Of a stretch of DNA of 64,000 bases, positions 40,568 to 50,702 are shown one piece after another; the first letter of the stretch is position 1; each line of letters starts with the position of its first letter. The translations under genes were made by a program, and so were the position numbers. Source of the stretch: Planktothrix agardhii NIES-204 (GTDB taxonomy: Bacteria > Cyanobacteriota > Cyanobacteriia > Cyanobacteriales > Microcoleaceae); NCBI GenBank assembly GCA_003609755.1, contig AP017993.1, positions 35,116 through 99,115 on the forward strand, in the 5' to 3' direction. The notes below the pieces were generated by a model that did no database searches, had not been told where the DNA came from, and worked only from the letters and a program-made list of their open reading frames with translations.

Positions 40568-43441
40568 TTACTCCAGTTTAGTATTTGCCTGAATATCCAT
40601 TTCATCCAAAGGTTCTTCAATCGCATTCCGAATCCAATTTGGGTCAAATTCTCCCTTTGTAAACGCTTTAATTTTAATCTCAATACTCATATCATCGGCT
40701 TTATCAGATAATCTTTGCAACATTTCAAAAAATTCAAAAACTTGAGCTTTATTCAAAACTGAACTCAGGGTATAACGTTTAGCTGCTTGTTTACCATCCA
40801 CAATATCAGCTAATACCGTCCGAGTTAAACTGCTATTAGCTGACTTGTACTCAACCGTCGGTTTTTGTTCTGCAACCTTTGAACCTGTATTTTCCGTTAA
40901 CGAATCAGAATAGTTAATAGAATCTAGTTGATTTTCATCATTTTCAGGTTCAATAATAGGTGATTTTTGTTGAAACTGTTCAACAATACGGGGTGCTAAT
41001 AAATAACCCGATAAATCCAATTCATCCGCCGGAATATGGCGATTAAAACTAATTAATTCCGGCTTATCAATTGCGACACTATCCCCCACAATCTTCAGTT
41101 TAGGAACATACCCCATACTACCATCCGCGATCGCTCCTAAGATAGCTTTCTTAATCGGTTCATCACTTAATAACTTAGGATAACCCGGAAACCTGAAAAA
41201 ATAACTAATTAACTCATCTCCCTGAATTACCCCGATTTCAGATTCATTAATCTTAGAATAACTAATAATTTTAGAAACGGTAATTGAATTAAAAACATAA
41301 CTTTTCAACGCATCTAACACCCTATCTTGTAAATTCTGACTGGTATTAATTTGAGATTGTAAATCAACCATCTCTAAGCGAATGGGTGCTTGTTCTTGGG
41401 GACGTAAAGGTAATAAAATTTGTTCATAGAGACGACGTAAACCCGCATCTAAACTTGATGTAGCATCCTTGGCTTTTGCTTTTAACTCATCCAAATCCTC
41501 AACCGAAAACTTATATTTCTCCTTATCATTGACTAAAGAATTCACCGCCAATAACGTTCGAGCCGATTTTCTGGCTTTATCAAATTGGATAGCATTAGGA
41601 ATAACAAAAGCAATCGCATTTTTATAATCCCGTTTATCATTTCCTCGATTTTCTAACCACCTCATGCCGTCTTCTTGTAAAGATTCTGTGCTTTTTTCCG
41701 CCCAACGGGCATCTAAATAAACCGTACAAAACTGATTAATATGGTCAGGAATTGCACTGGAATCCTTCGGCCATAAAACGACCTTTCCCTGGTCATTTTT
41801 TAAACTATTTTTCAAATCTCCCTGAATGCGTTCTAAAACTTCATCACTGCTAATTTTATGCTCTTCATCTGCTACTAATTTATTGAGATTGGCTTTGGTT
41901 TCAAACCGATAACGCTGCCCAACATAATGCAGATAAAGCAATTCTTCTCGTAAATCATTTAACACCGTAACAATCGTATTTCTATCTAAACCCGGAGCCA
42001 AACAAGCGCCAACAATCTCCTGTTCAAAAACCCCTCTTTCTTCTCCACCTCTGGCTCCAAAAGAATACATTAAAATAGCAGAAGCCAAACGACTCCCAAC
42101 CTTCAAACTCGACATAGTTGGCACATCTTGAGCAATTCGTTGGTCTACAAAATTTACCTTAGCTTTTCTGCCAATTAAATCAGCCGCTATGACTGCACTA
42201 TAATTATCCCGTTCACCAACTTGACTAAAAAAAGCACTTCTCACCGCTTCATGGTCAAATAGAATATTTCCCGGCGAAATTAACCAAGACCGGTCATTTT
42301 TTTCTCGCAACGCATAAACCATTGAAGCCAGAAATTGTAACGCTCCTCTAGTGCGTTGATAACTGGGTAAACTACCCCAACGGTGATACATTAAATCTAA
42401 CAAATCCGGGTGAAACGGATAACTTAACTTAATGCGTTCTTCTAATAGTTTGGCTTGTTGTTCAACTTCCTGTTTTTCTCGGTTTGTGGTGGTATAACTT
42501 TCTCGAAATTTGCGAAATAATGCCGCTTGCTGACGGGCGACTTCGGCAATAATTTCTGTATTCCCAATATCAGTAAATAACCGTTTTCGCACCACCTCCA
42601 TCACTTCATCCCCAGAAACGGGTTCTTTTTTAGCATCAATACGACTAACGAGTTTATCTAAAACACTCAATAACCCTTCATTTCCTACCGCTTCTTGTAC
42701 ACTAGCTTGCAGAGAATAAACTAAAACTGTTTTAGGCAATTCTCGCACCACTTCTGTAAGTTTCTGCACAAAGGTTAAAACTTGTCGCCCAAAGGTAGAG
42801 TCCCCAAGCTGTATTCCCATTGCATTTTCCACATAAACCAAAAATTCATCCATGAGGATAAGAGTTGGTTTATCTCCTATTATTTTTCTTAAATCGTTAT
42901 TACCTGGTGCGGTGCGGTTTTTATCATCTGCTTCTATTAATTGATACGCTTCATTTCCCCCAATTTGCCAAGCTAAATATCCCCAAGGGGTAAGAATTTG
43001 GGGGCCGTTTTCAATTGAAATACCCGTTGAAGCACTAATATCTAACCCAATAAACGCAGCCACCGTCACGTCCCCAGGGTCAGGTAAGGGGTCTAACTGA
43101 GGAATTCCCCGCAGTTGGTCACGGTGTTTAGCAAGGTGATAAAGACTTAACAGGGTGTGGGTTTTCCCTCCGCCAAAGGGGGTACGCAGTTGAATTACCC
43201 GGTTTCCGGCATCTCCCTGTAATCCTTTGAGAACATCAGCTAAAATACCTCTGAGTTCTCCGGTTAGGTAGGTGGCGTTAAAGAAGTCACGGGCATCTCG
43301 ATACAACCGGGGACATTTTGGTTCTTGACGAATGACACTGCCTAAGTTAGCAGCATAAGTGGCATTATCTAACTTACCATCGAGAATATCAGGATGGGGA
43401 GTAACAACTTGTGTCCAGGGTTTCAATTGATAAGCGGTCAT
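40568..43441 (-). CDS. DUF499 AAA+-type ATPase of defence module B
   Basis: 957 residues. The P-loop PFGGGKTH occupies the same position as in module A (residues 89-95), and Walker B is TLILMDEFLVYVENAMG. The segments YPFHPDLLDLMYHRW and QRTRGALQFLASM match module A (YPFHPTVISVFERKW, QRTRGILRLLALW). The Ig-like domain of module A is absent. Instead, there is an acidic linker near 845-890 before the common C-terminal part. It lies 122 bp after the methylase, separated by a heptamer repeat tract. Probable ATPase partner of the methylase and helicase. Confidence 0.86.
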   Translation of the reverse strand: MTAYQLKPWTQVVTPHPDILDGKLDNATYAANLGSVIRQEPKCPRLYRDARDFFNATYLTGELRGILADVLKGLQGDAGNRVIQLRTPFGGGKTHTLLSLYHLAKHRDQLRGIPQLDPLPDPGDVTVAAFIGLDISASTGISIENGPQILTPWGYLAWQIGGNEAYQLIEADDKNRTAPGNNDLRKIIGDKPTLILMDEFLVYVENAMGIQLGDSTFGRQVLTFVQKLTEVVRELPKTVLVYSLQASVQEAVGNEGLLSVLDKLVSRIDAKKEPVSGDEVMEVVRKRLFTDIGNTEIIAEVARQQAALFRKFRESYTTTNREKQEVEQQAKLLEERIKLSYPFHPDLLDLMYHRWGSLPSYQRTRGALQFLASMVYALREKNDRSWLISPGNILFDHEAVRSAFFSQVGERDNYSAVIAADLIGRKAKVNFVDQRIAQDVPTMSSLKVGSRLASAILMYSFGARGGEERGVFEQEIVGACLAPGLDRNTIVTVLNDLREELLYLHYVGQRYRFETKANLNKLVADEEHKISSDEVLERIQGDLKNSLKNDQGKVVLWPKDSSAIPDHINQFCTVYLDARWAEKSTESLQEDGMRWLENRGNDKRDYKNAIAFVIPNAIQFDKARKSARTLLAVNSLVNDKEKYKFSVEDLDELKAKAKDATSSLDAGLRRLYEQILLPLRPQEQAPIRLEMVDLQSQINTSQNLQDRVLDALKSYVFNSITVSKIISYSKINESEIGVIQGDELISYFFRFPGYPKLLSDEPIKKAILGAIADGSMGYVPKLKIVGDSVAIDKPELISFNRHIPADELDLSGYLLAPRIVEQFQQKSPIIEPENDENQLDSINYSDSLTENTGSKVAEQKPTVEYKSANSSLTRTVLADIVDGKQAAKRYTLSSVLNKAQVFEFFEMLQRLSDKADDMSIEIKIKAFTKGEFDPNWIRNAIEEPLDEMDIQANTKLE

Positions 43442-43451
43442 GGTTTTTTTA

Positions 43452-43562
43452 GGGAATAGGGAATAGGGAATTACGAATTACGAATTACGAATTACGAAAG
43501 GGGAATAGAAAATAGGGGATAAACTAAAAACTGATAACTGATAACTGATAACTGATAACTGA
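43452..43562. repeat. heptamer tandem repeats between the module B methylase and ATPase
   Basis: Four AATTACG units (43469-43497) and about four ATAACTG units (43529-43562), with GGGAATA units between and before, fill nearly the whole intergenic gap. These are short tandem heptamers of the cyanobacterial type. Confidence 0.85.
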
Positions 43563-43563
43563 T

Positions 43564-46404
43564 TTAAGGTTTTCGTTGGGTAAACAAATTATCCTCAACT
43601 AACCGTTTCCAAGATGCTAATAAAGTATCAATTGCTTGCTGTTCTTTGGTACGGTTAGAAAGGGTTTCTGTGGTTCCCGCTTCTGGTGTTAACGCTCGTC
43701 CTCCTAACGCTTGGGCGACTAATTTTAATTGAGTTGCATCGGGCATACTTTGGGCTAAGAAATTATTAACATTTTGGGGTTGATGTTCGGCTAACCACAG
43801 TAACCGATGGAGAATATCTATTAACGTTGGAGGTAAACCGATACTCTGAGGGAGTTCATTAAATTTTTGTTGTTTTTCAGTTTTCTGAATTCCTAAACCT
43901 TCAAATTCTCCCCGTTCACTATAATCTCGTAATTGTACTTGATTTTTAGTTTTCTTAACTAAGGATAATTTACCCTCGGTTAAACCTCCTAAACTATCGA
44001 GTTCAACGCCAACGCCTCTGGCTAAACTATTGGCTTCATCAAATTCAACAACCGCTTCCCCATATTCATAACGGGCTAAAATATAATATTGGGTGGGTTT
44101 ATCCACAAAACTCACGCCTTTTTTATCGCAAAGTAAGACTTCTGTTAATACCGTTTCTAAGACTTCTTTCTGCACTTCATCTAAGAATGAATTGGCATCT
44201 AATTCGTCTCCATTTGGTAGTTCAACTTTGTCATATTGCGTATAAGCGCGTAACCCCGCACCCACACAAGCAATAATTAAATCTGCCCCCGCTACTCCTT
44301 CTGACATTAAGCTTTTTACTCGGTCTTGAATTATGCTTTTGAGTTGCGGTTGTACGTCCATTGCATAATCACCAATTTCTGTATTGGTGCGTTTTCTAGC
44401 AACTAAAAAGATACTAGAAGCCAGAGAAGCCCGAAGACTTCTTAACCCGCCTTGCTGTTCAGTATCTAACGGCCATGCTTCTGTAATTGTAAATTTTGCC
44501 CGTCTCAAAGAATCAATTAAAGTTGACCATCCGGCGGTTGTTTTATGGGCATAAACTACGACCATCATTCCCCCATCTTTTAGGACTCGGCTGGCTTCAC
44601 AAAAAGCTTGGTGCATTATGTCTTCATAAGCTTTAGCAGCTTTCTTTTTATCTCCGCCATGCCGAGAAGGTTCCATAGTAGCTTCATTTTTTTTAGGCGT
44701 TAATTGTCCTGAAAAATGTTCAGGATACAAATAGCCTATTGAACGTTTAAACCATACATAAAAGTAATCAGAAAGGTCAGCATACGGAATTGCATCGAAA
44801 TAAGGTGGGTCTGTAATAATCGCATCTAAGCTAAAATCGGGTAAATCTAATTTTTGGCAAGGCTGCCTTTTAGCACTTGCTAGATTACTAATTTCTCCCA
44901 ATTTTCGCAGGGTTGAAATTAAATACTCTTGTCCTTTTTCCCAACCACCCGAACCTTTTTCTAAAGGATTAGCTTCTGGAAAATCCCAACACATCGGTAA
45001 ACGACCACTAGCTACTGGACTTTGAAGCTTTTCTCCTCCTGTATACCACACTCCAAGAGCGGAAAGTCTATCCAAAACTTTACCTATTCCTAAGCATAAA
45101 TAAGTAACAATTGCCTTTGCTAATTCCTCCTCATATCCCTGCTGTAACATTTCCTGGTGTGCTAATTTTACCCATTTAACAAACGTCATTAACGATAATA
45201 ATTGACGCGAAGTAAATAACTTTTCAAATTTATCTAAACCATAAAGAGGAGCATTAAAAACACCAGACCATACTTTTACAGGTTCATCTGGCGTGTTAAT
45301 TCCTGTTTCTTCAACAATTTTTTCTAACCGTTTTGCAATAGCAAAATCATCAGGAAGATAATGTTTATATGTTGTACCACTTAAATAAGTTTTGCCTTTT
45401 TCTCCATCAGTTGTACAAACAATAGCCATTAATTGCTGACCGATTTTCCCTGCTTTTCCCTGGTCTTGAATATAGGGTTTACTAGGAACCGTTGTTCCAC
45501 AATGACGACAAATAGAATTACCTCTTGTACTTCCAGAAGACGGGTCAAACCCTAACCCGTTTTCCGTCGTTGATTCAAAAACTTTAAACTCTACTTTCTT
45601 GGTATCATAATTCGGAATAACCTGCAAAGCTACATACTTTTTACTTTTTTTACATAACCAAGTTTGTCGTACCAAGGGAACCGTCGCCCCACAACTAGGG
45701 TTAGGACATTTAACCGTTCTTGTCCATAGATAAGCAACCGGAGTTAAAGTCTGAGCTAAACTTAATTGTTTCGGTTGAGATTGAGTAAATAAATCTAACT
45801 GTTCACTTTCTGAAATTAATATTTCTCCCACCCGAATTTCTGGATATAAATCCCCGATTTCATCCCTAACCTTTTCAATCACCCAATTACCCCATTTTTC
45901 CACCTCATCCGCCAAATTTTTCCCATATTTTTGCGGATAAACTAACGTACACAATTCAATAATATGGGCAACCGGGTTTAAATCAACTGCATAGGTTTCA
46001 CACCCTAACCGTAACGCCTCTAACGGAATTGCTCCACCCCCCGCAAACATATCTAAAACCTTCGGCGGTGGTACTTCATCTAAGGGGGTATTTTCCGGTA
46101 AATTTAATCTAACTTTTTGCGCTTCTAAAATTTGTTTTCTAGCTTTTTCTAAGGTCGGAGTTCCCGTTTCCCATTTACATAAATCAATCATAAATTGTTT
46201 CAAAGCCGTGCGTTTTTGGTGGGTTTCGGGCGCCGCCACTAAGGAAGCAAAAACCGCAGCCCTCGCCGCTACTAAAGGCCGTCTAGCCCACCATAAATGC
46301 AGCGTTGAAATATGACCCTTTCTAATGGATTTTTCTCTAGCAGATTCAGCAGATATTTCTCGAATCGGAATAAAATCTTCAATTAAACGGCGTTCTGGGT
46401 TCAT
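43564..46404 (-). CDS. DUF1156 DNA adenine methyltransferase of defence module B
   Basis: 946 residues. DUF1156 N-terminus REKSIRKGHISTLHLWWARR (about 23-42), motif I DMFAGGG (118-124), catalytic motif DPPYFD (near 531). A zinc-ribbon is intact: CPNPSCGATV, then SICRHCGTTV. The region around motif IV, PYADLSDYFYVWFKR, is nearly the same as in module A, but elsewhere the two proteins differ widely, so the modules diverged long ago. It is in line with helicase and HigBA upstream and the DUF499 ATPase downstream. Confidence 0.9.
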   Translation of the reverse strand: MNPERRLIEDFIPIREISAESAREKSIRKGHISTLHLWWARRPLVAARAAVFASLVAAPETHQKRTALKQFMIDLCKWETGTPTLEKARKQILEAQKVRLNLPENTPLDEVPPPKVLDMFAGGGAIPLEALRLGCETYAVDLNPVAHIIELCTLVYPQKYGKNLADEVEKWGNWVIEKVRDEIGDLYPEIRVGEILISESEQLDLFTQSQPKQLSLAQTLTPVAYLWTRTVKCPNPSCGATVPLVRQTWLCKKSKKYVALQVIPNYDTKKVEFKVFESTTENGLGFDPSSGSTRGNSICRHCGTTVPSKPYIQDQGKAGKIGQQLMAIVCTTDGEKGKTYLSGTTYKHYLPDDFAIAKRLEKIVEETGINTPDEPVKVWSGVFNAPLYGLDKFEKLFTSRQLLSLMTFVKWVKLAHQEMLQQGYEEELAKAIVTYLCLGIGKVLDRLSALGVWYTGGEKLQSPVASGRLPMCWDFPEANPLEKGSGGWEKGQEYLISTLRKLGEISNLASAKRQPCQKLDLPDFSLDAIITDPPYFDAIPYADLSDYFYVWFKRSIGYLYPEHFSGQLTPKKNEATMEPSRHGGDKKKAAKAYEDIMHQAFCEASRVLKDGGMMVVVYAHKTTAGWSTLIDSLRRAKFTITEAWPLDTEQQGGLRSLRASLASSIFLVARKRTNTEIGDYAMDVQPQLKSIIQDRVKSLMSEGVAGADLIIACVGAGLRAYTQYDKVELPNGDELDANSFLDEVQKEVLETVLTEVLLCDKKGVSFVDKPTQYYILARYEYGEAVVEFDEANSLARGVGVELDSLGGLTEGKLSLVKKTKNQVQLRDYSERGEFEGLGIQKTEKQQKFNELPQSIGLPPTLIDILHRLLWLAEHQPQNVNNFLAQSMPDATQLKLVAQALGGRALTPEAGTTETLSNRTKEQQAIDTLLASWKRLVEDNLFTQRKP

Positions 46405-46453
46405 GGGAATTAGGAATTAAAAAGTTAGGTAAGACTGACAGATGGGGGCCGAT

Positions 46454-46515
46454 AAACCGGGTTTTTTAGAAAATATGTGGGTCACAACGAAGTATTTTCG
46501 GAAAAAACCCGGTTT
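46454..46515. repeat. inverted repeat AAACCGGGTTTTTT
   Basis: AAACCGGGTTTTTT (46454-46467) and its reverse complement (46502-46515) face each other across 34 bases between higA and the methylase start. This is a widespread cyanobacterial dispersed repeat. It could also act as a transcript hairpin. Confidence 0.7.
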
Positions 46516-46545
46516 CTTTGGGTCGTTAGGAAACCTAAAAAAGTT

Positions 46546-46851
46546 TTAACCTGGGGATAAAATAATGGGTGGTGTTTTTATTTTAGGTTGATTTAAAGTC
46601 AAATCATATTGGATTTGTAAATTCATCCAAAACTCAGGAGAGGTTTGGAATGCTTGAGCGAATAACCAAGCCGTTTCCGGTGTTATCCCTCGTTTTCCTT
46701 TAACAATTTCATTAATTCGTTGTACTGGAACCCCCAAATGTTCTGCTAAAGCCACTTGAGTTAAATTTAAAGGAATTAAAAATTCCTCCGATAAAATTTC
46801 CCCAGGATGAGTTGGAATTCTATTTCGAGGTGACATAGATAATTTAATCAT
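46546..46851 (-). CDS. higA: HigA-type antitoxin
   Basis: About 101 residues from the ATG at 46851. RIPTHPGEILSEEFLIPLNL and TQVALAEHLGVPVQRINEI are the HigA/VapI HTH with its typical N-terminus, followed by TPETAWLFAQAFQTSPEFWM. It binds the HigB toxin and represses the operon in known pairs. The ATG lies in the last bases of higB (overlap of 8). Longer starts up to 46863 exist but would add unneeded residues. Confidence 0.88.
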   Translation of the reverse strand: MIKLSMSPRNRIPTHPGEILSEEFLIPLNLTQVALAEHLGVPVQRINEIVKGKRGITPETAWLFAQAFQTSPEFWMNLQIQYDLTLNQPKIKTPPIILSPG

Positions 46852-47137
46852 GGTAATCAACAATTTTTACAGCCAAAACATTGCCATTTTGCCATTGAAA
46901 AATAATCCGCCATTGCTCATTAATTCGGATACTATAAAAGCCTTTTAAATCGCCTTTTAAAGCTTCTAAACGATTGCCCGGTGGGGAACGTAAATCCTCC
47001 AATTGATAAGCCGCATTCAACATATCCAGTTTTCGCACCGCTACTTTAATTAAATCTGCCGGAAATTTCCGAGTTTCTCGATTAGAAATCCCTTGAAATA
47101 AATCCTCAGTTCGTTTATCGCCAAAGCTTTGAATCAA
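46844..47137 (-). CDS. higB: HigB-type toxin (RelE superfamily)
   Basis: 97 residues. The C-terminal GDLKGFYSIRINEQWRIIFQ and NVLAVKIVDYHD segments are standard for HigB/RelE-type mRNA interferases. The gene looks complete, and toxin-before-antitoxin order is usual for HigBA. It lies between the helicase and the methylase of module B, the place taken by vapBC in module A. Confidence 0.9.
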   Translation of the reverse strand: MIQSFGDKRTEDLFQGISNRETRKFPADLIKVAVRKLDMLNAAYQLEDLRSPPGNRLEALKGDLKGFYSIRINEQWRIIFQWQNGNVLAVKIVDYHD

Positions 47138-47204
47138 AGGTGAATGAACAATAGGTTTTCGTTATTAGTTTAACGGATTCTCACCAAACCCGGTAAAGCA
47201 TTTT

Positions 47205-50200
47205 TCACTCTATCAGCGCATTTCGTTGTAAGGCTTCCCCCTCCACTAAATAACGAGTTACCTGCTGAATTTCCTTCGCATCCCTCGCTAAAACCTGAGT
47301 GGGGTTAGGAATTCTCAGTAACTCCGGGTTAGATGTATGACATCCCCAGACCACATATAACCAATAGGAATCCCCCAACTGTAAAGCTTTGCGCCATTCA
47401 TTGGCCGTTAAAGACACTCCTTGCCCGAATTGTGCCCGTCCCTTGACTTCAATGCGTCGCACCGGAGGCGGTTGCAAATTGTCAGGACTCGGCCCAATAC
47501 TGCGAATATCAAAACCACTGCCATCGTGATAGTGACTAACATCTTCTGGTTGCCATCCCCGTTGTTGTTCATAGTCCATCACGAACTGTATAGCAAAAGC
47601 TTCCACCTCTGGGTCATTTCGCATCATCGGCGTTAAGGCTTCCTGGGGAGTGGGATACACCAGCGCCGTTCCCAAGTACATCACCCGTCCAGGTCGGACA
47701 ATTTGCAGATAATCCAGTTCGGTTTGTTTGGTTTTATACCGTTCTTGCAGGGTGCGAACTTTGTTTTGGGAGCTATCCCGTGCCACCCGATAAGTTTCAT
47801 CCCCCTGGGCAACTTTAGACGCTAACTTCATGTAAGTGCCTTTGGCTTCCCGAATTGCCGTATCCATTGCGGTTTTGAGATAATCTTGCCGAATTTGTAA
47901 CTCCCGTTGCCGTTGAGTGCGGGCTTCAGTCATTAATCCCAGTTGAACTTTCACTTTTAACCAACTTTCCAGTTTTTGCTGTTCTGTTGGGGTCAGGGGG
48001 TGCAGAATGTCCCCGGACTCTGGAATAAAAGTTGGAGAAACAGCAGATAAATCGTGCAAACCATCAGCCGTAATTAAACTAAGTTCACCAGAGAATTGTT
48101 CAGCCACCGCACAAAGTTGAGCCTTAAAAATCTGCGGTTCTCCTCGGCTAGTTTGTCCCTCAATTTGCACCTTGAAAAAGTGACAACGATAAGGGGTATC
48201 CGTATCAGCATCGGTAAAAATAGCCGTTTGTTGTCCTACTTGTTCTTCGAGTTGTCGGTCTAGGCGCTCGGCTAAAGCTGCAAATAAGCAATGTCCAGGG
48301 GAGATAAATTCCGCATCTTGGTGACTAGCAACTTCTAAATGTTGTTTGTAAAATGTTAATTTAGGATAATTTTTTTCCGGGGTTCCTAACCGTCGCACCG
48401 CCTCCAACTGTTCGGAGCGAAATTCTTCTTTCAGATACGGAATTCGCCATAAACCATCGGCTCTTACTTCTAAATTCACCCGCAGATATTCACAGGCGCG
48501 GCGGAAAAATTCTTCTACATAATAGGGCATTAAACGCTGTTCTTCTGAACGATAATCTTGGGTTTGTGTTGTGCAGATTTGAGTTAAATCGACATGGGAT
48601 GTGGCTAGGGCTAATCCCGTAGCTTTTTCTAAGGCTTGTAAGCGTTCAGGGGTTAACCTATCGATGGTTTCCATGGCTTCATCTTCATCCGCTTGGGAGT
48701 AAGTGGCTTCTCGGACTAAATCTTCAAAGCGAATTTCATTGACTTGTAAGAGTTGCCCAATGACATCAAAAACCCTATCGCCCATAGCATTTTTGATTTC
48801 TTCTAATTTGGTTAATAGTTTATTTAAAACCCGTCCTTCTACTGTTGTAATGGCAACAAAGTTAAAAATATAAACTTCGTGTTCCTGTCCAATGCGGTGA
48901 ATTCGTCCCATCCGTTGTTCTAAACGATTGGGATTCCAGGGTAGGTCATAATTAATCATTAACCGACAAAATTGTAGGTTAATTCCTTCCCCGGCGGCTT
49001 CTGTGGCGAGACAAATTTGTTTATTAAATTGAAAATCTTTTTGGGCAACTTTCCGTTGTAAAACATTCATCCCCCCATGAATTTCACAGGTACTATAACC
49101 CCAATCATTAAGATTTTTTTTCAGATATTCTAACGTATCCCGATGTTCCGTAAAAATTAATAGTTTTCCCCGTGCGTCTTTTAATTCGTTGAATTCACTT
49201 CGTTTTAAACAGTTTTCTAATTCATTGAGTTTACGTTCGGTTCCTTGTTCTATTGTTTCTTGAGCTAATTTAACTAAACGTTTTAGTTCTCGTAATTCTT
49301 CTCGTAATTGTTCTAATTGTTCAGCTAAGGTTAATTCAACGGCAAAATCCTCTAAATCTTCTTCTGAACAATCATCAGATTCTACTTCACTATCAACAGG
49401 TCTACCTAAGTTCAGTAACCGTTGTCGTTGTTCCTGGGGAGGGAGTTTTTCTAATTCTTCTAACAAATCTGAAAACCGTTGTTGTCGTCTTTTTAAAGAA
49501 TTGAGAATGGCGTTTAAACTACTAGCTAACCGTCGTTGTAATACCGTTCGCGCTAAGGCAACGGCGGCTTGTTTGCGTCCAGGGGTTTTGCCTAAATAGC
49601 GGTTAATATATTGGGTGACTTGATGATAAAGAAATTCTTCCGCCGGAGACAGGGGAAACGGAACCGTAATGGGATGACGTTCTTTAAACAATTTTTGCCC
49701 GTTAAAATCTCGGAGTTCTTCTTTAATTCGCCGTAAAAACCAAGGACTATTTTCTAATCGGAGCAGATGGGGATTAATTTCATTAGAAATAAATTGTTCC
49801 GGGTCTAATAAGCGTAAAAAGTTATGAAATTGATTAACGTCTCCTTGGTGGGGTGTAGCGGTAAGCAGAATAATTCGTTCTGTAATTTTAGAGAGTTCTT
49901 CTGCTAATTTATAGCGTCCGGTGCGGCGCAGTTCCTCCCCTTGGGTTCGGGCAGAACATTTATGGGCTTCATCAATAATTACTAAATCCCAATCTACTTG
50001 TAATAGCCCTGGAATCACATCTTCTCTTTTGGCAAAATCAATGGAAGTAATACATTGGCGAAACCGTTCCCAAGGGTTGCCAGCCAGTTGATTTTTGGCC
50101 AAGGTTGAGGTAATTACTTCATAGGTTTCAGCAAATTTGTTTTTGAGTTCATCCTGCCATTGAGTCGTTAAGGGGGCCGGGGTGAGAATTAAAACTCGTT

Positions 50201-50648
50201 CAATCACACCCCGCAATTTTAATTCTTTAATCAGTAACCCCGTCATAATGGTTTTACCTGCTCCTGGGTCATCTGCTAGGAGAAACCGTAATCTGACTTG
50301 GGGGAGAATGCGTTCATAAACGGCTTCAAGCTGGTGGGGGAGGGGGCGGACTCCACTTAAGCTAACAGCAAAGTGGGGGTCAAATGCAAAAGCGGTTTTG
50401 ATGCGAGTCGATTCAATGAACAGAGAAAAAGCATTGGCATCAACAGTTTGAGCAGAGGGGCTTTGCTGTTGGCTGAGGTGGTTTTCTACCTCTGTAACGC
50501 TGAGAATAGCTTCTCGCAGTTCTCCGTTAGTGGTACGGACTTGTAACAGGACAGTATCTTCGATTAAATTAACAGCTTCAACGGTGACAGCCCCAGTAAA
50601 TTGCGCGGGGATGAAAATGCGTTTACCGAGAATTGCATCAATCATCAA
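47205..50648 (-). CDS. SNF2-type helicase with C-terminal DUF3883, defence module B
   Basis: 1147 residues. Motif I ADDPGAGKT at 125-133, exactly as in module A; motif II IIDEAH (224-229); LLTATPHQGDV; motifs V and VI EAAGEGINLQFCRLMINYD and RLEQRMGRIHRIGQ. The DUF3883 tail has GFDIRSIG and RRIEVKGRAQFGQGVSLT. An acidic insert with VDSEVESDDCSEEDLEDF lies in the helical region between the two RecA lobes. First large gene of module B, 54 bp after a small ribbon-helix-helix gene. Confidence 0.88.
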   Translation of the reverse strand: MMIDAILGKRIFIPAQFTGAVTVEAVNLIEDTVLLQVRTTNGELREAILSVTEVENHLSQQQSPSAQTVDANAFSLFIESTRIKTAFAFDPHFAVSLSGVRPLPHQLEAVYERILPQVRLRFLLADDPGAGKTIMTGLLIKELKLRGVIERVLILTPAPLTTQWQDELKNKFAETYEVITSTLAKNQLAGNPWERFRQCITSIDFAKREDVIPGLLQVDWDLVIIDEAHKCSARTQGEELRRTGRYKLAEELSKITERIILLTATPHQGDVNQFHNFLRLLDPEQFISNEINPHLLRLENSPWFLRRIKEELRDFNGQKLFKERHPITVPFPLSPAEEFLYHQVTQYINRYLGKTPGRKQAAVALARTVLQRRLASSLNAILNSLKRRQQRFSDLLEELEKLPPQEQRQRLLNLGRPVDSEVESDDCSEEDLEDFAVELTLAEQLEQLREELRELKRLVKLAQETIEQGTERKLNELENCLKRSEFNELKDARGKLLIFTEHRDTLEYLKKNLNDWGYSTCEIHGGMNVLQRKVAQKDFQFNKQICLATEAAGEGINLQFCRLMINYDLPWNPNRLEQRMGRIHRIGQEHEVYIFNFVAITTVEGRVLNKLLTKLEEIKNAMGDRVFDVIGQLLQVNEIRFEDLVREATYSQADEDEAMETIDRLTPERLQALEKATGLALATSHVDLTQICTTQTQDYRSEEQRLMPYYVEEFFRRACEYLRVNLEVRADGLWRIPYLKEEFRSEQLEAVRRLGTPEKNYPKLTFYKQHLEVASHQDAEFISPGHCLFAALAERLDRQLEEQVGQQTAIFTDADTDTPYRCHFFKVQIEGQTSRGEPQIFKAQLCAVAEQFSGELSLITADGLHDLSAVSPTFIPESGDILHPLTPTEQQKLESWLKVKVQLGLMTEARTQRQRELQIRQDYLKTAMDTAIREAKGTYMKLASKVAQGDETYRVARDSSQNKVRTLQERYKTKQTELDYLQIVRPGRVMYLGTALVYPTPQEALTPMMRNDPEVEAFAIQFVMDYEQQRGWQPEDVSHYHDGSGFDIRSIGPSPDNLQPPPVRRIEVKGRAQFGQGVSLTANEWRKALQLGDSYWLYVVWGCHTSNPELLRIPNPTQVLARDAKEIQQVTRYLVEGEALQRNALIE

Positions 50649-50702
50649 TTTTTAAAATATTGGCGAATAACGATATATTGAAATCAGTCATAATAACCTT
50701 AC

